Below, piece after piece: positions 23,230 to 34,150 of a stretch of DNA of 64,000 bases. The stretch is from Kondoa malvinella. Taxonomy: Eukaryota; Basidiomycota; Agaricostilbomycetes; Agaricostilbales; Kondoaceae. The translations under genes and the position numbers were made by a program. Under the pieces are notes generated by a model. That model was not told the origin of the DNA. It made no database searches and was given only the letters and a program-made list of their open reading frames with translations. The stretch spans positions 2,642,331-2,706,330 of the forward strand of contig BCIM01000002.1 in NCBI GenBank assembly GCA_039545315.1. Direction: 5' to 3'. How positions within the stretch are numbered: the first letter of the stretch is position 1; every line of letters starts with the position of its first letter.

Positions 23230-23914
23230 CTATTCCGTTTCTGGATCTGTGCCATTCTCACCACTTCCATCAACCGTCTCATCATCCGAATTTACAATAT
23301 CTCTGTTCGACGCATCCGAAATGTCCTCATCTAAGTCCCTTTCTACTGGATCTGCAGCAACAACAGGTGGTGGCGGTTGATTTCGCCGCGTAGCTGCAGC
23401 CTGGGTTGGTGGTTGAGGCAAAGGATCTCGTGCAGCGGTGTTTGCAGGTAGGTCGATACCAGCTTCTTGAGCTGCTGCCCCTACTCGAGGATGTTGCGAG
23501 CCTGATTGAGGCTGAGGAGAGCCTTCGTCATGCGCGAGCGTGTCCTGTCGCCTGATGAGCTAGATTCGAAGGAAAGATGAACAGCCTACGTCTATCTCGT
23601 CTTCCTGCGTATTCAGACGCCCAATAGGGACCAGAAAGCCGTAGCCATGCGCTCGAACGTCATGCGCCTAGATACTTGCTCAGCTGTGCCATTGCGCGTG
23701 GGATCAAACTCACCCTCTGCTCGAGGTCTATCTCCTCGTCCGATAACGCTTCCGCTTGTCTGGTCAGAGTACGAGAAGGGTGCGTAGCAGATCTGGGCTG
23801 ATATTGCCTGCGCTTTCGACTTGTTCTTGATCCTGGAATGTCTGCATAATGCAACTGCGGGTTTACGCTGAGATCTGGCAGTTGCGATACGGGTGGAAGG
23901 AGGTTGGACCACAT
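23230..23914 (-). CDS. APC15-like subunit of the anaphase-promoting complex
   Basis: Three exons (23914-23714, 23667 onward, and a last exon to 23230) give about 200 residues. The N-terminus MWSNLLPPVSQLP resembles the short APC15 N-terminal segment. The core EEIDLEQRAHDVRAHGYGFLVPIGR matches the family pattern of a helix followed by LVPIG, and the C-terminus is acidic and disordered (DLDEDISDASNRDI...SDDETVDG), as in animal APC15. APC15 helps the mitotic checkpoint complex turn over Cdc20. The assignment rests on one short motif plus layout, so a profile search is needed. Convergent with MTHFR. Confidence 0.6.
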
Positions 23915-24402
23915 GGTAAAGCTGATTGCCAGTCTTATCGGACTGTTGCAGACTGGAGTAAGACAGCTGCTTTGAGCTGGCAGATAATCTTGAGCAAGAT
24001 CAGCCAAGTCGAGCACAATTAGACTGCAGGACAAACTTCTGAACAGCTGAAACGGTCCCAAAAGGCTTCTGTAGATTCGCTGCACGCTTGAACGGACAGG
24101 CTGTTCGTGTCGTACCTCTGCAAGCACTTTCGACGATCTTTCGCGTCTGGATTTTCTCGTATTGTCTGCCGCATGCAGAGCGCTTCTTTGGTGCATCTAT
24201 AGGTTGCTGTATCAGCGGGCAATCTCTCTGTCTTGATTCGTCTCGACTTCTTCACTCTCTATGCCTTGACCTATTCATGCGGTGCTTTCTTTCTTCCGGT
24301 CTACCACACAGCGCTGTCTGTCCGACCACACACACAGCTCATTGGCGGACACTGGAGCAGCGCAAGAGTCTCAAGAAGCTACGTTCTGTGTTCATCGACG
24401 AG
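23915..24402. other. Intergenic, no gene recognised
   Basis: Upstream of the APC15-like gene. Open frames on both strands (for example 24088-24435) start with non-ATG codons and have no family features. Confidence 0.4.
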
Positions 24403-24650
24403 AAAGTGCGAATGGGGTCAAGCGGAGTCCAGTGAGTCGACCTGACGCTGTCTGTCTATGTCTGGGCTCACTGAATACCGCATCAGATTCATGTGAAGCA
24501 TACCTCGAATCGGCTCTTTATCGCGATAGCAAAACTGCTCATTGGACCAAACAAAGTGACACCTGCTCAACCCGAAAAAGAAAGGCAAGAGACCAAAAAG
24601 GAGATGCCATGGAGGTCTTACCCAAATGCGACAGGGGCGATGACTGTGCT
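24403..24650 (+). repeat. Decayed copy of the tRNA-Gln flanking unit (copy A)
   Basis: Direct repeat of 24701-24935 with an offset of about 280 bp. Shared anchors include aaaactgctcatt (24531 and 24811), gtgagtc near the left end, and a tRNA 3'-end relic at 24614-24637. Similarity is patchy with indels, so the duplication is not recent. In both copies the segment after gtgagtc ends in a cag and would pass as a short intron, but the flanking frames do not match each other. Confidence 0.6.
24614..24637 (-). pseudogene. Relic of a tRNA-Gln 3' half
   Basis: The string aggtcttaccc followed by aggggc lines up with the acceptor stem and T arm of the intact tRNA-Gln 281 bp away, but the T loop (ggattcgaacc) is lost and there is no 5' half. 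Not functional as a tRNA. Confidence 0.55.
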
Positions 24651-24700
24651 ACGCGCATCTAGAACAATGGCTCTATGCGTTCAGAGACGATAAGTTGCCG

Positions 24701-24935
24701 AAAGTGCAGGCTGAGTCAAGTGAGTCAACCCGATGCTGTGGCTCAGTGCTCGCTGACTGCCATAGCAGAATCATCTGATGCGCATTTGGAATTGCCTCTT
24801 TTCGCCTATCAAAACTGCTCATTTGACCGAGAAGAGACCTACGAACCAAAAAAAGACGAGCCAGAAGCACAAAAAGGTAACCTCAAGTGAGGTAGGTCTT
24901 ACCCGGATTCGAACCGGGGCTAATTGGAAGTAGTT
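24701..24935 (+). repeat. tRNA-Gln flanking unit (copy B, with the intact tRNA end)
   Basis: Second copy of the direct repeat described at 24403-24650. It runs into the 3' half of the functional tRNA-Gln, so the duplication included at least the 3' end of the tRNA and about 200 bp downstream of it in tRNA orientation. Confidence 0.6.
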
Positions 24936-24973
24936 CTCAAAACCAACTGTCCTAACCACTAGACTATAAAACC
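24894..24973 (-). tRNA. tRNA-Gln (anticodon TTG) with an 8-nt intron
   Basis: Folds as a full cloverleaf. The seven-base acceptor stem GGTTTTA pairs with TAAGACC; the D arm is GTCTAGTGGTTAGGAC; the anticodon stem is GTTGG/CCAAT; the T arm is CCCGGTTCGAATCCGGG; the unpaired base 73 is T. The mature sequence is close to other fungal tRNA-Gln(TTG). The anticodon loop is eight bases too long, consistent with a canonical intron after position 37 (GAACTACT or a register shift of it). A and B boxes are present, so it should be transcribed by polymerase III. Confidence 0.95.
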
Positions 24974-26822
24974 GTTGAAGGCTTGATGAAACATGAAGGT
25001 CAACAAAATATACATATCAACACGAAAAGTCTGTATGAATTACGAGACCAAAGCCGCCCGCCTGACGGCGCGCGCGCGCGGGACAACAGCAGAATTGCAA
25101 AAGAAGGAAAGCATCATGCGAGAGTTTTTGGGACTGCATACGACCATACTCTGAGGGAAGGTGTCGAGAGAACGCGGTATCAGGCAGGCTGTACGTTGTG
25201 AACCGAAGCTGCAGCTGTATCGTTGAAGCGACACAGCGGCCGACCGAGGATATGTTTATCTCGTCTAATCTTTGTTCTTGCATCTGCCTAGGCGAGTACT
25301 TGCATGCTCTACTTGCTGAGGCGTCTGATCAGTGCATTTGCGTTTAGCCTGCCTCTGCTGAGCAGGATTAGACAGCGGCTTATCAAGAGATGGAAGCTGA
25401 AAAGATCGAATGAGAGCTTCAGTCTTCCTTGATCGATGAGAAGAGCTCCGTATCTGGCATATAGACGACGAGTGGGGCAAGAGATGACACACCTGAGGTG
25501 ATCAGGCTGTTCTAAGGTCGACAGCGGCACGGTTCGAGGATCTGACAAGACCTTCTGGCAGCGCAGTGGCACGCCGAGCTTTCGCAGCATGACAGAGACA
25601 GTGCGAAGAACAATGCTTTACCCGGAGCAGGGGAGAAAATCGCTGTAGCAAGGTCATTGAAGGTCATCGCTGCCATCATCTTCAGCTCTAAGTCTTCCAG
25701 TGCGCGCGACGTCTGACACGCCAAAGCGACAAAGCTGGTGATAATAGGAAAGAGGCAAATTGGAGCTTTAGGCAGGTCGCAATACGCAACAGAGCAAAAG
25801 TGCATGCATGCCATTTCGCAAGCTTGCAATTAAACGACGCCGCGACGAAAAGACATCGCAGGTGGTTTAGGACACGACCGAAGACGCGCAAGACATCAAC
25901 AGCAAGTATAGGATAAGCAAACAGCATGAATCGATTTTCTCGACCGTTCGACGCTTCGAGTCGACCTCGAATGAGTCGTTACGCTCTGGCAAGGACTTGC
26001 AAGGACTGGATATCTCTGTTTGACATGTCTGGCAATACGTGCTGCTCTCTCAAAGGCTTTTGACTTCATTAATCGCTCGTGGTATAACTATCGCCGTATG
26101 CCAGCGCTTTAACTTTTTCCGTCCTGCTATCATTCTCCTCTCCACACTGCCTCTTCTGAAGCTCTCAATCAGACCAAGGACCTCTTCATAACTTCTCTGT
26201 GCCCCCGGACAAGCTTTCCTTGATTCTCGTGCTTGCCCTTGCACCTCCAGCATTCTGAATGATCGGAATTTCGCTCATAGCTTTCTGGCATGACCTCGAT
26301 GTCTCTTGGCTGGCAACGAGACAGCTGACTAATATGCAGAGATCTCGAGCATCAAGGATACTCACCACACGAGACGGAAATTGAAGGTGCTGGCTGATAG
26401 AATCCTCTGCTCCTGCTGCTCTCAGATCACATCCTCGAATGCTATAGCTGATCTATCTAGTCAAAGTGGACATGTTTATGTCATGGAAGTCAAGCCTCCG
26501 AGGTGCGTTCGCGTTCGCTGCACAAAATCGGTGCTGACAGAATCTCTGCGCCCCAGGCAACATTGCTCTGAAAGCCTTAATTCTCACCAGGAATATCTCA
26601 TCAAGACAGGAAAGCCGCACTTCTGCGACCAGCGTCGTGTGATTTACTTCCATCCGTAGCATCGAAGAGATGGGTTGATCGCGCATTCTAGACTGGTAAT
26701 GAGTTGACAGCATCTTGACGACGTGCCACACGGTCATGCAATAACAAATCTAGACACTCTGGCAGAGCTCTGAGTGCCCGAGACTCGACGCGACTTTTTG
26801 CATGTTTAGACCATTATCAGCC
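24974..26822. other. 1.85-kb gene-poor region
   Basis: No family-bearing frame was found. Candidates are a minus-strand frame at 26453-26737 (94 residues from a real ATG, MTVWHVVKMLSTHYQ) and a minus-strand frame at 25265-25590 that can hold a 38-nt intron; neither is recognised. A run of alternating CG occurs at about 25067-25080. The NSE1 promoter lies at the right end. Confidence 0.4.
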
Positions 26823-28234
26823 ATGTCAGATTCAGACGCCAGCGCAGGAGATGCAGGCGACGCACAGCACACCAAGCTCACCACTCTACACCATTTGTTT
26901 CTCCAAGCTTGTATTTCGCGGCGGAACATGACTGATTCCATCGCGTCAAAGATTCACGTAAAGTCATGCAAGATCCTCGGTGGTCAGCTGCCTGTGCTGC
27001 CTATCAAATACTGTCGCTCATGCTCTGCTAGTCCCTCATCGTCAACAAGACTTTCCTAACCTCATTACCGACTTGAACGATGTGTTGAACAAATTGGGCT
27101 TTGCTTTGAAACGCTCAAATGACCCAGTCACTGGCCGGCCGCACTTGATCTTTGTCAACACTCGAAGTGATGTACTTGCTCAAGTCGCGACAGAGTACAG
27201 CCCGCAAGAAATCATGTATTTCCGCATGCTTGTGCGTTCGCGTGCTCTATTGCTCCAAAGCGAGCTGATGGACTGCCCGAAAGCACAGATCGAGGAGATT
27301 ATGACTGCCGATGACATGAAGTTTGCTATCTCGACTTTCGAAGCAATGAACCTCTCGAAAGAAGTCAAACCTGCGCTAAAGAAGACTCAGGCTCAGACGC
27401 TGTTAGACTCGTATGTAGCAAAAGGTGATTCTTCTCATCCTACATCTGTGCTCTCGCTGATGTCGTCCAGGCTGGATACATCGAAGCAGTAGAGGCAGCT
27501 ATTCCCTATCGCTACGGTCTCTAGTCGAGCTCGAACACTACCTCTTTGCCGAATTCGAAGACGTGCTGTCAGTCAAGTGCGAAGACTGCTCAGAGTTTGT
27601 CACTGTTGTACGTTGCAACCTTCTGCGCAAATTACCGCTAAGGATAGCGTTATCAAGGGATACATGTGTCCGGCCGATGAGTGCGAAGTGAGAATGCACA
27701 AGCATTGCCTAGAAAGTTGGAAAAAGGCAAAGTCAGCTTGCCCAGGCTGTAAAGCGTTCGTCTCACCCTTTCGAGCCTTGACCCTTTTTGATGTCTGGGC
27801 TTGCAGAGCTTGGCCGAAAGACGAGAAAAAGATGATACCCATTGGTGACAGCATCATTCACGCCGACGACACAGCTTTCCCTCCCGCGGTCGACTCGGAC
27901 GAAGAGCCAACACAACCAGCTAAGAAAGGTCGAAAGAAGGCTGCTGCTGCACCCAAGAAAGGGAAGAAGAAGGCCACACAGCAAGCCTCGGACGAAGAAG
28001 AGGATGAGCTAGAAGAGTCGCAGGAGAGTCCACAACCGAAAAAGAGACGAAGTGGTCGACAGTCGCAAGCTAGTCAGAAGGCTCCTCAGTCAGATCCAGA
28101 TTCGGACGAAGAGTTGGACGAGATTCATGATACTCTGACGCAGATGCAAGGTATGCGTGAGACTCTGTTGCTACTATTCATGCTGACCTGTTGCGATAGC
28201 TGGCGGCGGAGATGACGAGAGTATGGAAGAATGA
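26823..28234 (+). CDS. NSE1: NSE1, RING-like subunit of the SMC5/6 complex
   Basis: Non-SMC element 1, a variant-RING ubiquitin ligase partner of NSE3/NSE4 used in DNA repair and replication-fork stability. ATG 26823. The N-terminal winged-helix part starts LHHLFLQACISRRNMTDS, then LITDLNDVLNKLGFALKR, LIFVNTRSD, EIMYFRMLVRSRALLL, and across an intron GWIHRSSRGSYSLSLRSLVELEHYL. The C4HC3-like RING has C..C (VKCEDC), C....C with MHKHC.ESW and CPGC. The tail is acidic and Lys-rich (DSDEEPTQPAKKGRKK, DEEEDELEESQE), possibly a nuclear-localisation and SUMO-type region, ending DDESMEE. Introns near 26978, 27421, 27603 and 28151; the third is only about 35 nt. About 405 residues, complete. Confidence 0.88.
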
Positions 28235-28549
28235 GGGTGTTTGGGCGCAATGTAGTCTCTCACTGTATTAGGTCGGAATGTAGCAGTTACCATAAGACAC
28301 GCTTCACAACGATTCGCCTAATGTTCACGCATCGCCCAGTAACACGCATATTGCCAGTGATTCGCATGGGTAGAATTGACAATGCTCTAGGTCGATGCAC
28401 ATGCGCACAAAGATTAAAAGGCCTATTGCTTTCCTGAGTCGAATGTTGTTGACCGTAAACTCCGTCAGAGCGGCGACTGATTTCGGTCAATTAGAGCGAA
28501 CTCTGTTGATGCTAGTAAGTCTAGTGACGTGAGCGAAGATGATTTCAGC
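28235..28549. other. Convergent intergenic region
   Basis: About 315 bp between the stops of NSE1 and F-box gene 1. No gene, repeat or hairpin terminator was recognised. Confidence 0.4.
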
Positions 28550-30008
28550 TTACCTAGCTGGTTTGAAGTAATCAACGATAAGAGGTCTTTCGCGATTGCC
28601 CGGGTTATTGCGTCCAGTGCATAGGATGCCATGAAAGCGCAGCGTACCGAGTAAAGCATCAATGAATCGCCATCCCGCTTCCATTACCGCCTCTTCATAT
28701 TCAAGCCATTCGCTTGATAAGCCGCCCGATGCATCGGGCTCAAAGGGATCACTCGGGCACAACAAATCGCCTCCAACAGTCCAGTCTCGACGCAAAAAGT
28801 CGTCATTCTCCCAATGCCAATTCCCATTGCTCGGTATATGACACAGAAAATGACCAAGTTTCTGCCATTGGGTGCGTTGCCAAGGCTTCACGCCGCGAAA
28901 AGAAAGGTAAAACGGCGACAACAATTGGAGCTGGTCAATACGAAGGTCGAGTGTCTCTAGACTTGGAGGCATCGCAGCCCAAAAGGTAGCGGGCTGATCA
29001 CTGAGGAAATCGTTGAGTCTAGTGTCGATTTTTAGATAGCGGAGCAGGTGACAGGCAGGTGAGCCTTCCAAAAACATTTCTATTGGCGTAATTATGTCTT
29101 CGTGAACGCTGGAGTAGCTAAAACTTGACAGAGGTTGTGTAAAAGGCTTCAATGCGCTAGAGATCGAATCCAATGGCTGGTCGTCGTTCTGCTGTACGAT
29201 ATTGAGATGATGGATCTGATCGAGACTTGTGACGCCAATTGGACAGGTTTCCTTAGGGGCGCAGCCAATGTACTTGTCTTCGGCGTACCATATGCGAAAT
29301 GGATGCAGCTTGCCACAAGGTGGATCGATGACCGTCACATGCGTGCAGTAGTGGGGTAGCTCGAGCCGTCGCTCTCTGGAAGATACGTACTTGAAGAGAT
29401 CTTCGTCTTGATAGTGGTCATCGTGGTATGAGCGCTTGTCGGCCAGAATATGGCTGATGTCTTTCGCTTGCAGGATGCTTGCCAATGGTCGAAAGTTTTC
29501 AAGCAAGTCCTGACGTTCTACGGTGGGGTCATAGCGTCGAGTGACGGATATGGTGCACAGATCAACGCAGGGCATTAGCCACAACGCCCGACAGACCAAA
29601 TTCGACAGGTAGATAAAGTCGACGTCGCCATACTTGAAGGCTATATGGAGCTGACGAGTGTAGATGAGCAAGTTTGGATTGCAGTCCAGTGTGCCGCATA
29701 ATTGTTGGATGGCATAACTTCCCGCCAGGCTGATATTTGAATATAGCAAGGGAAGGAGAGCAGCGTAAAATAGTGTCGAGACTTGCATCACCTTCCAAAT
29801 CGCTGGCTCGAATTCCTGAGGCAGTAAGCGATAGTTAACAGGTGGAAACTCGGCTATCTGGAATCATCAGAATGCACTCAAAGTTATGCTCATCTGACGG
29901 ACCAAGACATTGCTCTTTTATGTTTTCGCCAACGAAACAGCATGTGGCTAGCTGAAGCTCGACTGGTAAGCGCGAGAATTGAGGAAAGGTTGTCGTGCGC
30001 ATTGACAT
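28550..30008 (-). CDS. F-box-like protein 1 (LRR-type family, subfamily A)
   Basis: About 467 residues. Exon 1 (30008-29909) carries an F-box core, FSRLPVELQLATCCF. A 56-nt intron interrupts the F-box, and exon 2 (29853-28550) continues VSTLFYAALLPLLYSNI. The middle is Leu-rich with weak LRR-like strands (HLLRYLKIDT, SLETLDLRIDQLQLL). The C-terminus is WRFIDALLGTLRFHGILCTGRNNPGNRERPLI. Intron position and C-terminus match F-box gene 2, about 5 kb away, so the two are paralogues. A role as an SCF ubiquitin-ligase adaptor is inferred from the F-box only. This copy lacks the last intron found in gene 2. Confidence 0.7.
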
Positions 30009-30209
30009 GCTCTGCAGCTTCAATTGATGAGACTTTCAACACTTTGCTTGTACTGTTCAAGACACAAGACATACCTTTGCTCAGGCGAGTCTGTGCACTC
30101 TGAGAGAGAGCTCCTCAGCAGGTGGATTTGAGTTACAATGCACTGTTTTCCAATACGAGCACGAGGAGCGGGAAGACGGATAGCGCAGAACCTGAAAGGC
30201 CTGGCCGAG

Positions 30210-30960
30210 ATGGCCTCCAAGCGCGCAAGAAGTCAGGAAGCAGAAATCACAGCCAAATCGATTCTACACCGCGCTTTATTGAACTCGACGCTATTGCTCG
30301 ACTCGTTGGCCATAGGCGAGATTGAAGCAGCCCTGCAGAAGGCAAACCCGAATCGAGACGTGGATCCGTGCGTCTGTAAGCTGTAGAGGGCGACGACACA
30401 GGGCTGATCGGGCGTTCAATGCAGAGCAGCATTGACGGCACTTTATTCTCAGCTGGTTCAGCAGAGGTCAAACATCAGGGAACAGGTCAAGCGCAACATT
30501 CATGACTTCGCTGCCCAGCCGCATTCTGCAGCGTTGAGCGACTCTTCGGATGATGAGTCTTCCGAAGATGAGGAAGCTGGGGATACATCTGCTAGCGCTA
30601 CGCCCAAAAGAACCCGATGTTCGTATGAGACGGTGATGGAGAAACTGGCGGACCTAGAGAAGGAGTATGAAGAGGATGCGCAGACGCTGGAAGATGAGCT
30701 GTATGCTCTGAAGACAGATTTACAAACGTATGCTATTCTTCCACTGCCAGACCACTGCTCAAGTCGCAAGTAGCTACTCTGACGAACTAGCTGCGCTGAA
30801 TCTACCTTCTGCTCGAGAAGAAAAGGCCGGAAACAAAAAGGCGAGGCACCTTACGGAGGCAATCAATGTACGCTCCATTGTTCATGTAATTGGCAACGAT
30901 ACTCAACTTCTTCATAGTCCTACATCGCAGCTCAAGATGGATAACGAGCTTCCTAAGTGA
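30210..30960 (+). CDS. Acidic coiled-coil nuclear-type protein, unrecognised
   Basis: About 215 residues in three exons from ATG 30210 (an upstream in-frame ATG exists at 30138). The N-terminal helix includes AEITAKSILHRALLNSTLLLDSL. It is followed by LYSQLVQQRSNIREQVKRNIHDFA, an acidic Ser-rich spacer (SDSSDDESSEDEEAGD), a basic KRTR patch and a strong coiled coil (YETVMEKLADLEKEYEEDAQTLEDELYALKTDL). The layout resembles small kinetochore or chromatin-complex subunits, but no family is identified. The end is uncertain: the stop at 30960 overlaps a good donor (gtgagc), and splicing could extend the protein. Divergent from F-box gene 1. Confidence 0.55.
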
Positions 30961-31171
30961 GCGCTCCGCGGTTTCAACTTGCATATGATGATGGACTTCC
31001 TTTGCAGCAGCTATTGTGCAAAGCAATGCTATGATGTAATTCGACGATTACACGGCAATGGTATCCCTCTCTTCTGCTTTCCAGTCATCCTGTTCCCTTT
31101 GTGTCTTATTCGAAGTTCTGCTCGAAAATCAATACCGGCTTGACCAATCTCAGGGCCAGGCCTCCATCAGT

Positions 31172-32217
31172 ATGGTACTTTCTGACACTGCAGTCAATGG
31201 TATAGTCATCGGGTCTACCCTCATTGCCGCCGTCCTTCTTATCCCTTTGATTGCGCTATGTCGACCCGAATTGTATCTGTTGAAAGTAGGCGATAGACGA
31301 TGCGGAGCTTTTGACTGGCATGCCTGCTCTGTATGTTCCTTTCGACCTGCTCAACATTGAATGCTAGTCTAATTCTTGTGACAGAACATCGGTACGCTTT
31401 ACAGAGTCTTCAGAAGATGACGGAAACTGACTTCTTTGGATTTGAAGATGTCGCCGCGACTTGCAAGCAAGAGTGTGCTGCTCCTGGCTGTGGGCCAGAA
31501 GACCGTAAGCTCTAGTCTGCTTCAGACATCTCTGAGTGATCTCATATTTCGCTTATAGTCATGTGGGAGCTAGGCTGGTTGAGAGGCTGGGCTTTGACAG
31601 CTTGCATCATATTGTTCTTCGCTGCGATCAGTTCCATGTTTGGGTTCAGGTTAGTGTCTCAGTGCTGGCTCGCATCTCGTCTCAACGTATGCATCAGACA
31701 CCAAGGAGACGTTCCGACAAGCAGCATCACAAAGGTAAGCATCCAGGCTTCTGAATAGCAGAATCATTCGCTGATGCTGCTCTCTCACGACTGCAATAGT
31801 CGCCCTGGCCTTTCTTTCTGTGTTTTTGGTAAGGCTGCCGATTAATCCAGATTTCACTCTCTGATACCAGACTAGGGCGCAATTCGCTCTGCTGGAGACT
31901 GTCTTGGCGGTTTTTATAGTGCAGAAAGCTGCGGAACAGACGTTTCTGTCCGCTGGCGATGTCAAGCTTGGTCCTGGCAGTAGGTGCAAGCTTTCGCATA
32001 TCGTTCTCGGTCTAATTTCTTACAGTCGGTCTTCTGATCGTGTCCTTCATGTAAGTGAACCTGCAGTACGCTGGTCCGAGCTGCTTGCTGATCAGCTTCC
32101 GACAGTCTCGCTGTAATAGCATCCTTCTTCACTTCAGCCTTCAGCCTCTTTGGTTGGCAAACCAGAGACCCTCCGAAAGCTGCTGCCGAGGCAGAGGAAA
32201 TGAAGGAGGATGGTTGA
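31172..32217 (+). CDS. Four-helix membrane protein, unrecognised
   Basis: About 220 residues built from seven or eight small exons. The first helix is NGIVIGSTLIAAVLLIPLIALC. A loop follows with three cysteines (CKQECAAPGCGPED), then helix 2 (WALTACIILFFAAISSMFGF), a basic cytosolic turn (RRRSDKQHHK), helix 3 (ALAFLSVFLTRAQFALLETVLAVFIV) and a last helix near GLLIVSFILFGW, with a charged C-terminus KAAAEAEEMKEDG. Four helices and a Cys-containing first loop recall SUR7/PalI or claudin-like fungal proteins, but this is only a topology match. Exon joins between 31650 and 31750 and near 32050-32150 are uncertain. Confidence 0.5.
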
Positions 32218-32547
32218 AGATTCTGGCCAGCCGCTTCATTTGCATTGCAATCTATTCAGCTTTCGTTCACCATCTGCCCAAGCATGTGTTGAGCAGATAT
32301 GGGATCGCTCGAACAGCAAGAGGAGATGCTCGTTTCTAAGCGCAGGCACGGTGAACATTCAGGTCGATGAGCTCAACTGGCAAGGGACTGGCAAGAGATC
32401 TCGGGTAGAGTAGAGGATACGGCATACTTATGCTTCATGGTTCACTTTGTACATGGAATATCAACCTCACATGATGTACTTCAAGACCAACAGCACACCA
32501 ATGAGAGCAAGAGGTGTAGATCGAATCGACGAGCTGCTTAATTGAGA
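32218..32547. other. Convergent intergenic region
   Basis: About 330 bp between the 4-TM gene stop and the AA9 gene stop. No feature was recognised. Confidence 0.4.
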
Positions 32548-34150
32548 CTATGATACTTCATCTGTTTGTGCTGATGATGTGACGGCGGCTGACTGAGGCC
32601 GAGCTGTTGTTGGCTGATCAAGTGTATCAGGGATATCAGCATCATCCACGTCGTCGACTTGTCCAGCTATCAAAGACGAGAGGGTAGTAGCTGAGGAAGG
32701 TTCTTCTGTAGTTTGATCATCGTCAACTTGACTAGGTATCAAGGACGAGAGGGTAGTAGCAGGGAGAGTTCCTTCTGTAGTTTCACCATCGTCTGCTTTC
32801 TGCGCCTCTCCCGTTGTGGAAGTAGCAATGCCTTGCTTTGGAATATCGTCTTGAGCATCGTCTGTGCCTCTGTTATACATCGATGGTCCGACTGGTCATC
32901 ACGTGAGCTCCGATGGAGTAGTGTATCTCGAATACTCACGCTCAGGAAAGACGCTTTCAGCAGTAAAAGGTGGATCCCAAAGATTGATAGTCAAAGCAGC
33001 TGATGCGCTCATCAGCTATCGCCTTACTATCTGTCCAGAAGAAATCTTACCGTCGTCAGCTGAGTAGGCACCTGGGAAAGCTACCAGGTTATCTTCTGGT
33101 TTCAGAGTGCCAGAAGACTTGAGTTCAGCTTGAAGACAAGATGGATAGAATTGACTAAAGCACATGTCACTTTCAAGCAGTATAGTATGATGAATAGCCT
33201 ACGGATTATTAGTGATCTAATCGAAATTGATCAGAGCTAGACCTCTTCCCCTTCAAAGCCACTCACATGCAAGCCGATGATCTCTGTCCGAATATGAGCC
33301 TAAGATTCTGCATTGAGACCAGAGTACTAACCATGCCGAAACATGACCTGGCCTGGAGCCAAGTCTACCGGCACTTCAACAGACATAGTATTGTTGTTAG
33401 CCATCATCTTCTGAACGCTCCATTGAGTTCCATCCCACGTTTCTGGTCGATCAATGAGAAACCATTGTTCTCCCGTCGCTGAGTCAGTTGTACAGTCGTC
33501 GTTCTTGCAATAAGTCATCTGAGCAATCTCAGTCCACCTATACGCAAAATAGAAACGACGGACATAGGTCGAGATAGGACCACTACGCAGATCAGACACA
33601 TCTCTCTCACATACGAAAGCAAAGCTCACAAGTGATTATCGCCTGTCCATTGCCACTGGAAATCGATTGTCGATCCAGCAGTAATGGTAGCTAGCGTCTC
33701 CTCAGCTTCAGACCAATCGGACGATGTGCACTCACCGACTAAAGGAGCAGGCTTGTTATCGCCTCTGCAAAGCATCTGAGGATCATCGAGACCTTCTACT
33801 GGACCTGTACCGCCTCTTAGCGACGGTCATGCGAAGAGTAGGAGGACTGACCATTGGAAGCAAAACCTCCTCGAACAGGCGTCTCTGGCGCAGCAGGATT
33901 GCTGACATCATGCCAAACCTATGACTGAATGAGCAGAAGCGGCACGACTGATAAACTAACGCACGTCGAATGCTCGAACGTAGACTGCTACAATGAGAAC
34001 AATTATTGAATAGAGATAGATACTTAAACCCGTCCATGATTGCGCCCGTCAGGTAACCATGTCCCGATACGAGGTAGACGCTGAGAGGATCAAGCGTGAT
34101 GAACGAATAACCATTGATAAACGCCTTCAAAATACAGATGCAGGAGACCA
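32548..34150 (-). CDS. AA9 lytic polysaccharide monooxygenase 1
   Basis: Secreted copper enzyme that oxidatively cleaves cellulose or related glucans. The mature start is HGYLTGAIMDGFK, with the copper-ligand histidine at 34059-34061. The exact ATG and signal-peptide exon could not be fixed: the nearest ATG at about 34115 is out of frame, so a small upstream exon or an error is likely. Further AA9 landmarks: EQWFLIDRPETWDGTQWSV, VEVPVDLAPGQVMFRHG, the CFSQFYPSCLQAEL strand with the axial tyrosine, SSGTLKPED, VAFPGAYSADD, LWDPPF and GPSMYN. After the catalytic domain comes a Thr/Asp/Glu-rich tail of about 105 residues with two copies of a 23-residue repeat (ATTLSSLI..QVDD). No CBM1 is seen. 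Many short introns. The second AA9 gene lies 22 kb away. Confidence 0.8.
32669..32806. repeat. Two-copy 69-bp coding repeat in the AA9-1 tail
   Basis: The string gacgagagggtagtagc occurs at 32675 and 32744, 69 bp apart, with similar flanks. In the minus-strand frame each unit codes a 23-residue acidic/Thr block (ATTLSSLI..QVDD). This is an internal expansion of a disordered linker. Confidence 0.8.

Noticed and set aside
24282..24890. Protein-coding gene with repeated exon-intron-exon units
   Set aside because: The two copies align at DNA level but use different frames, so shared coding is unlikely; treated as a duplicated noncoding tRNA flank.
25130..25200. 5S rRNA-like start (atacgaccatactc)
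   Set aside because: The internal control region and the rest of the 5S sequence are absent.
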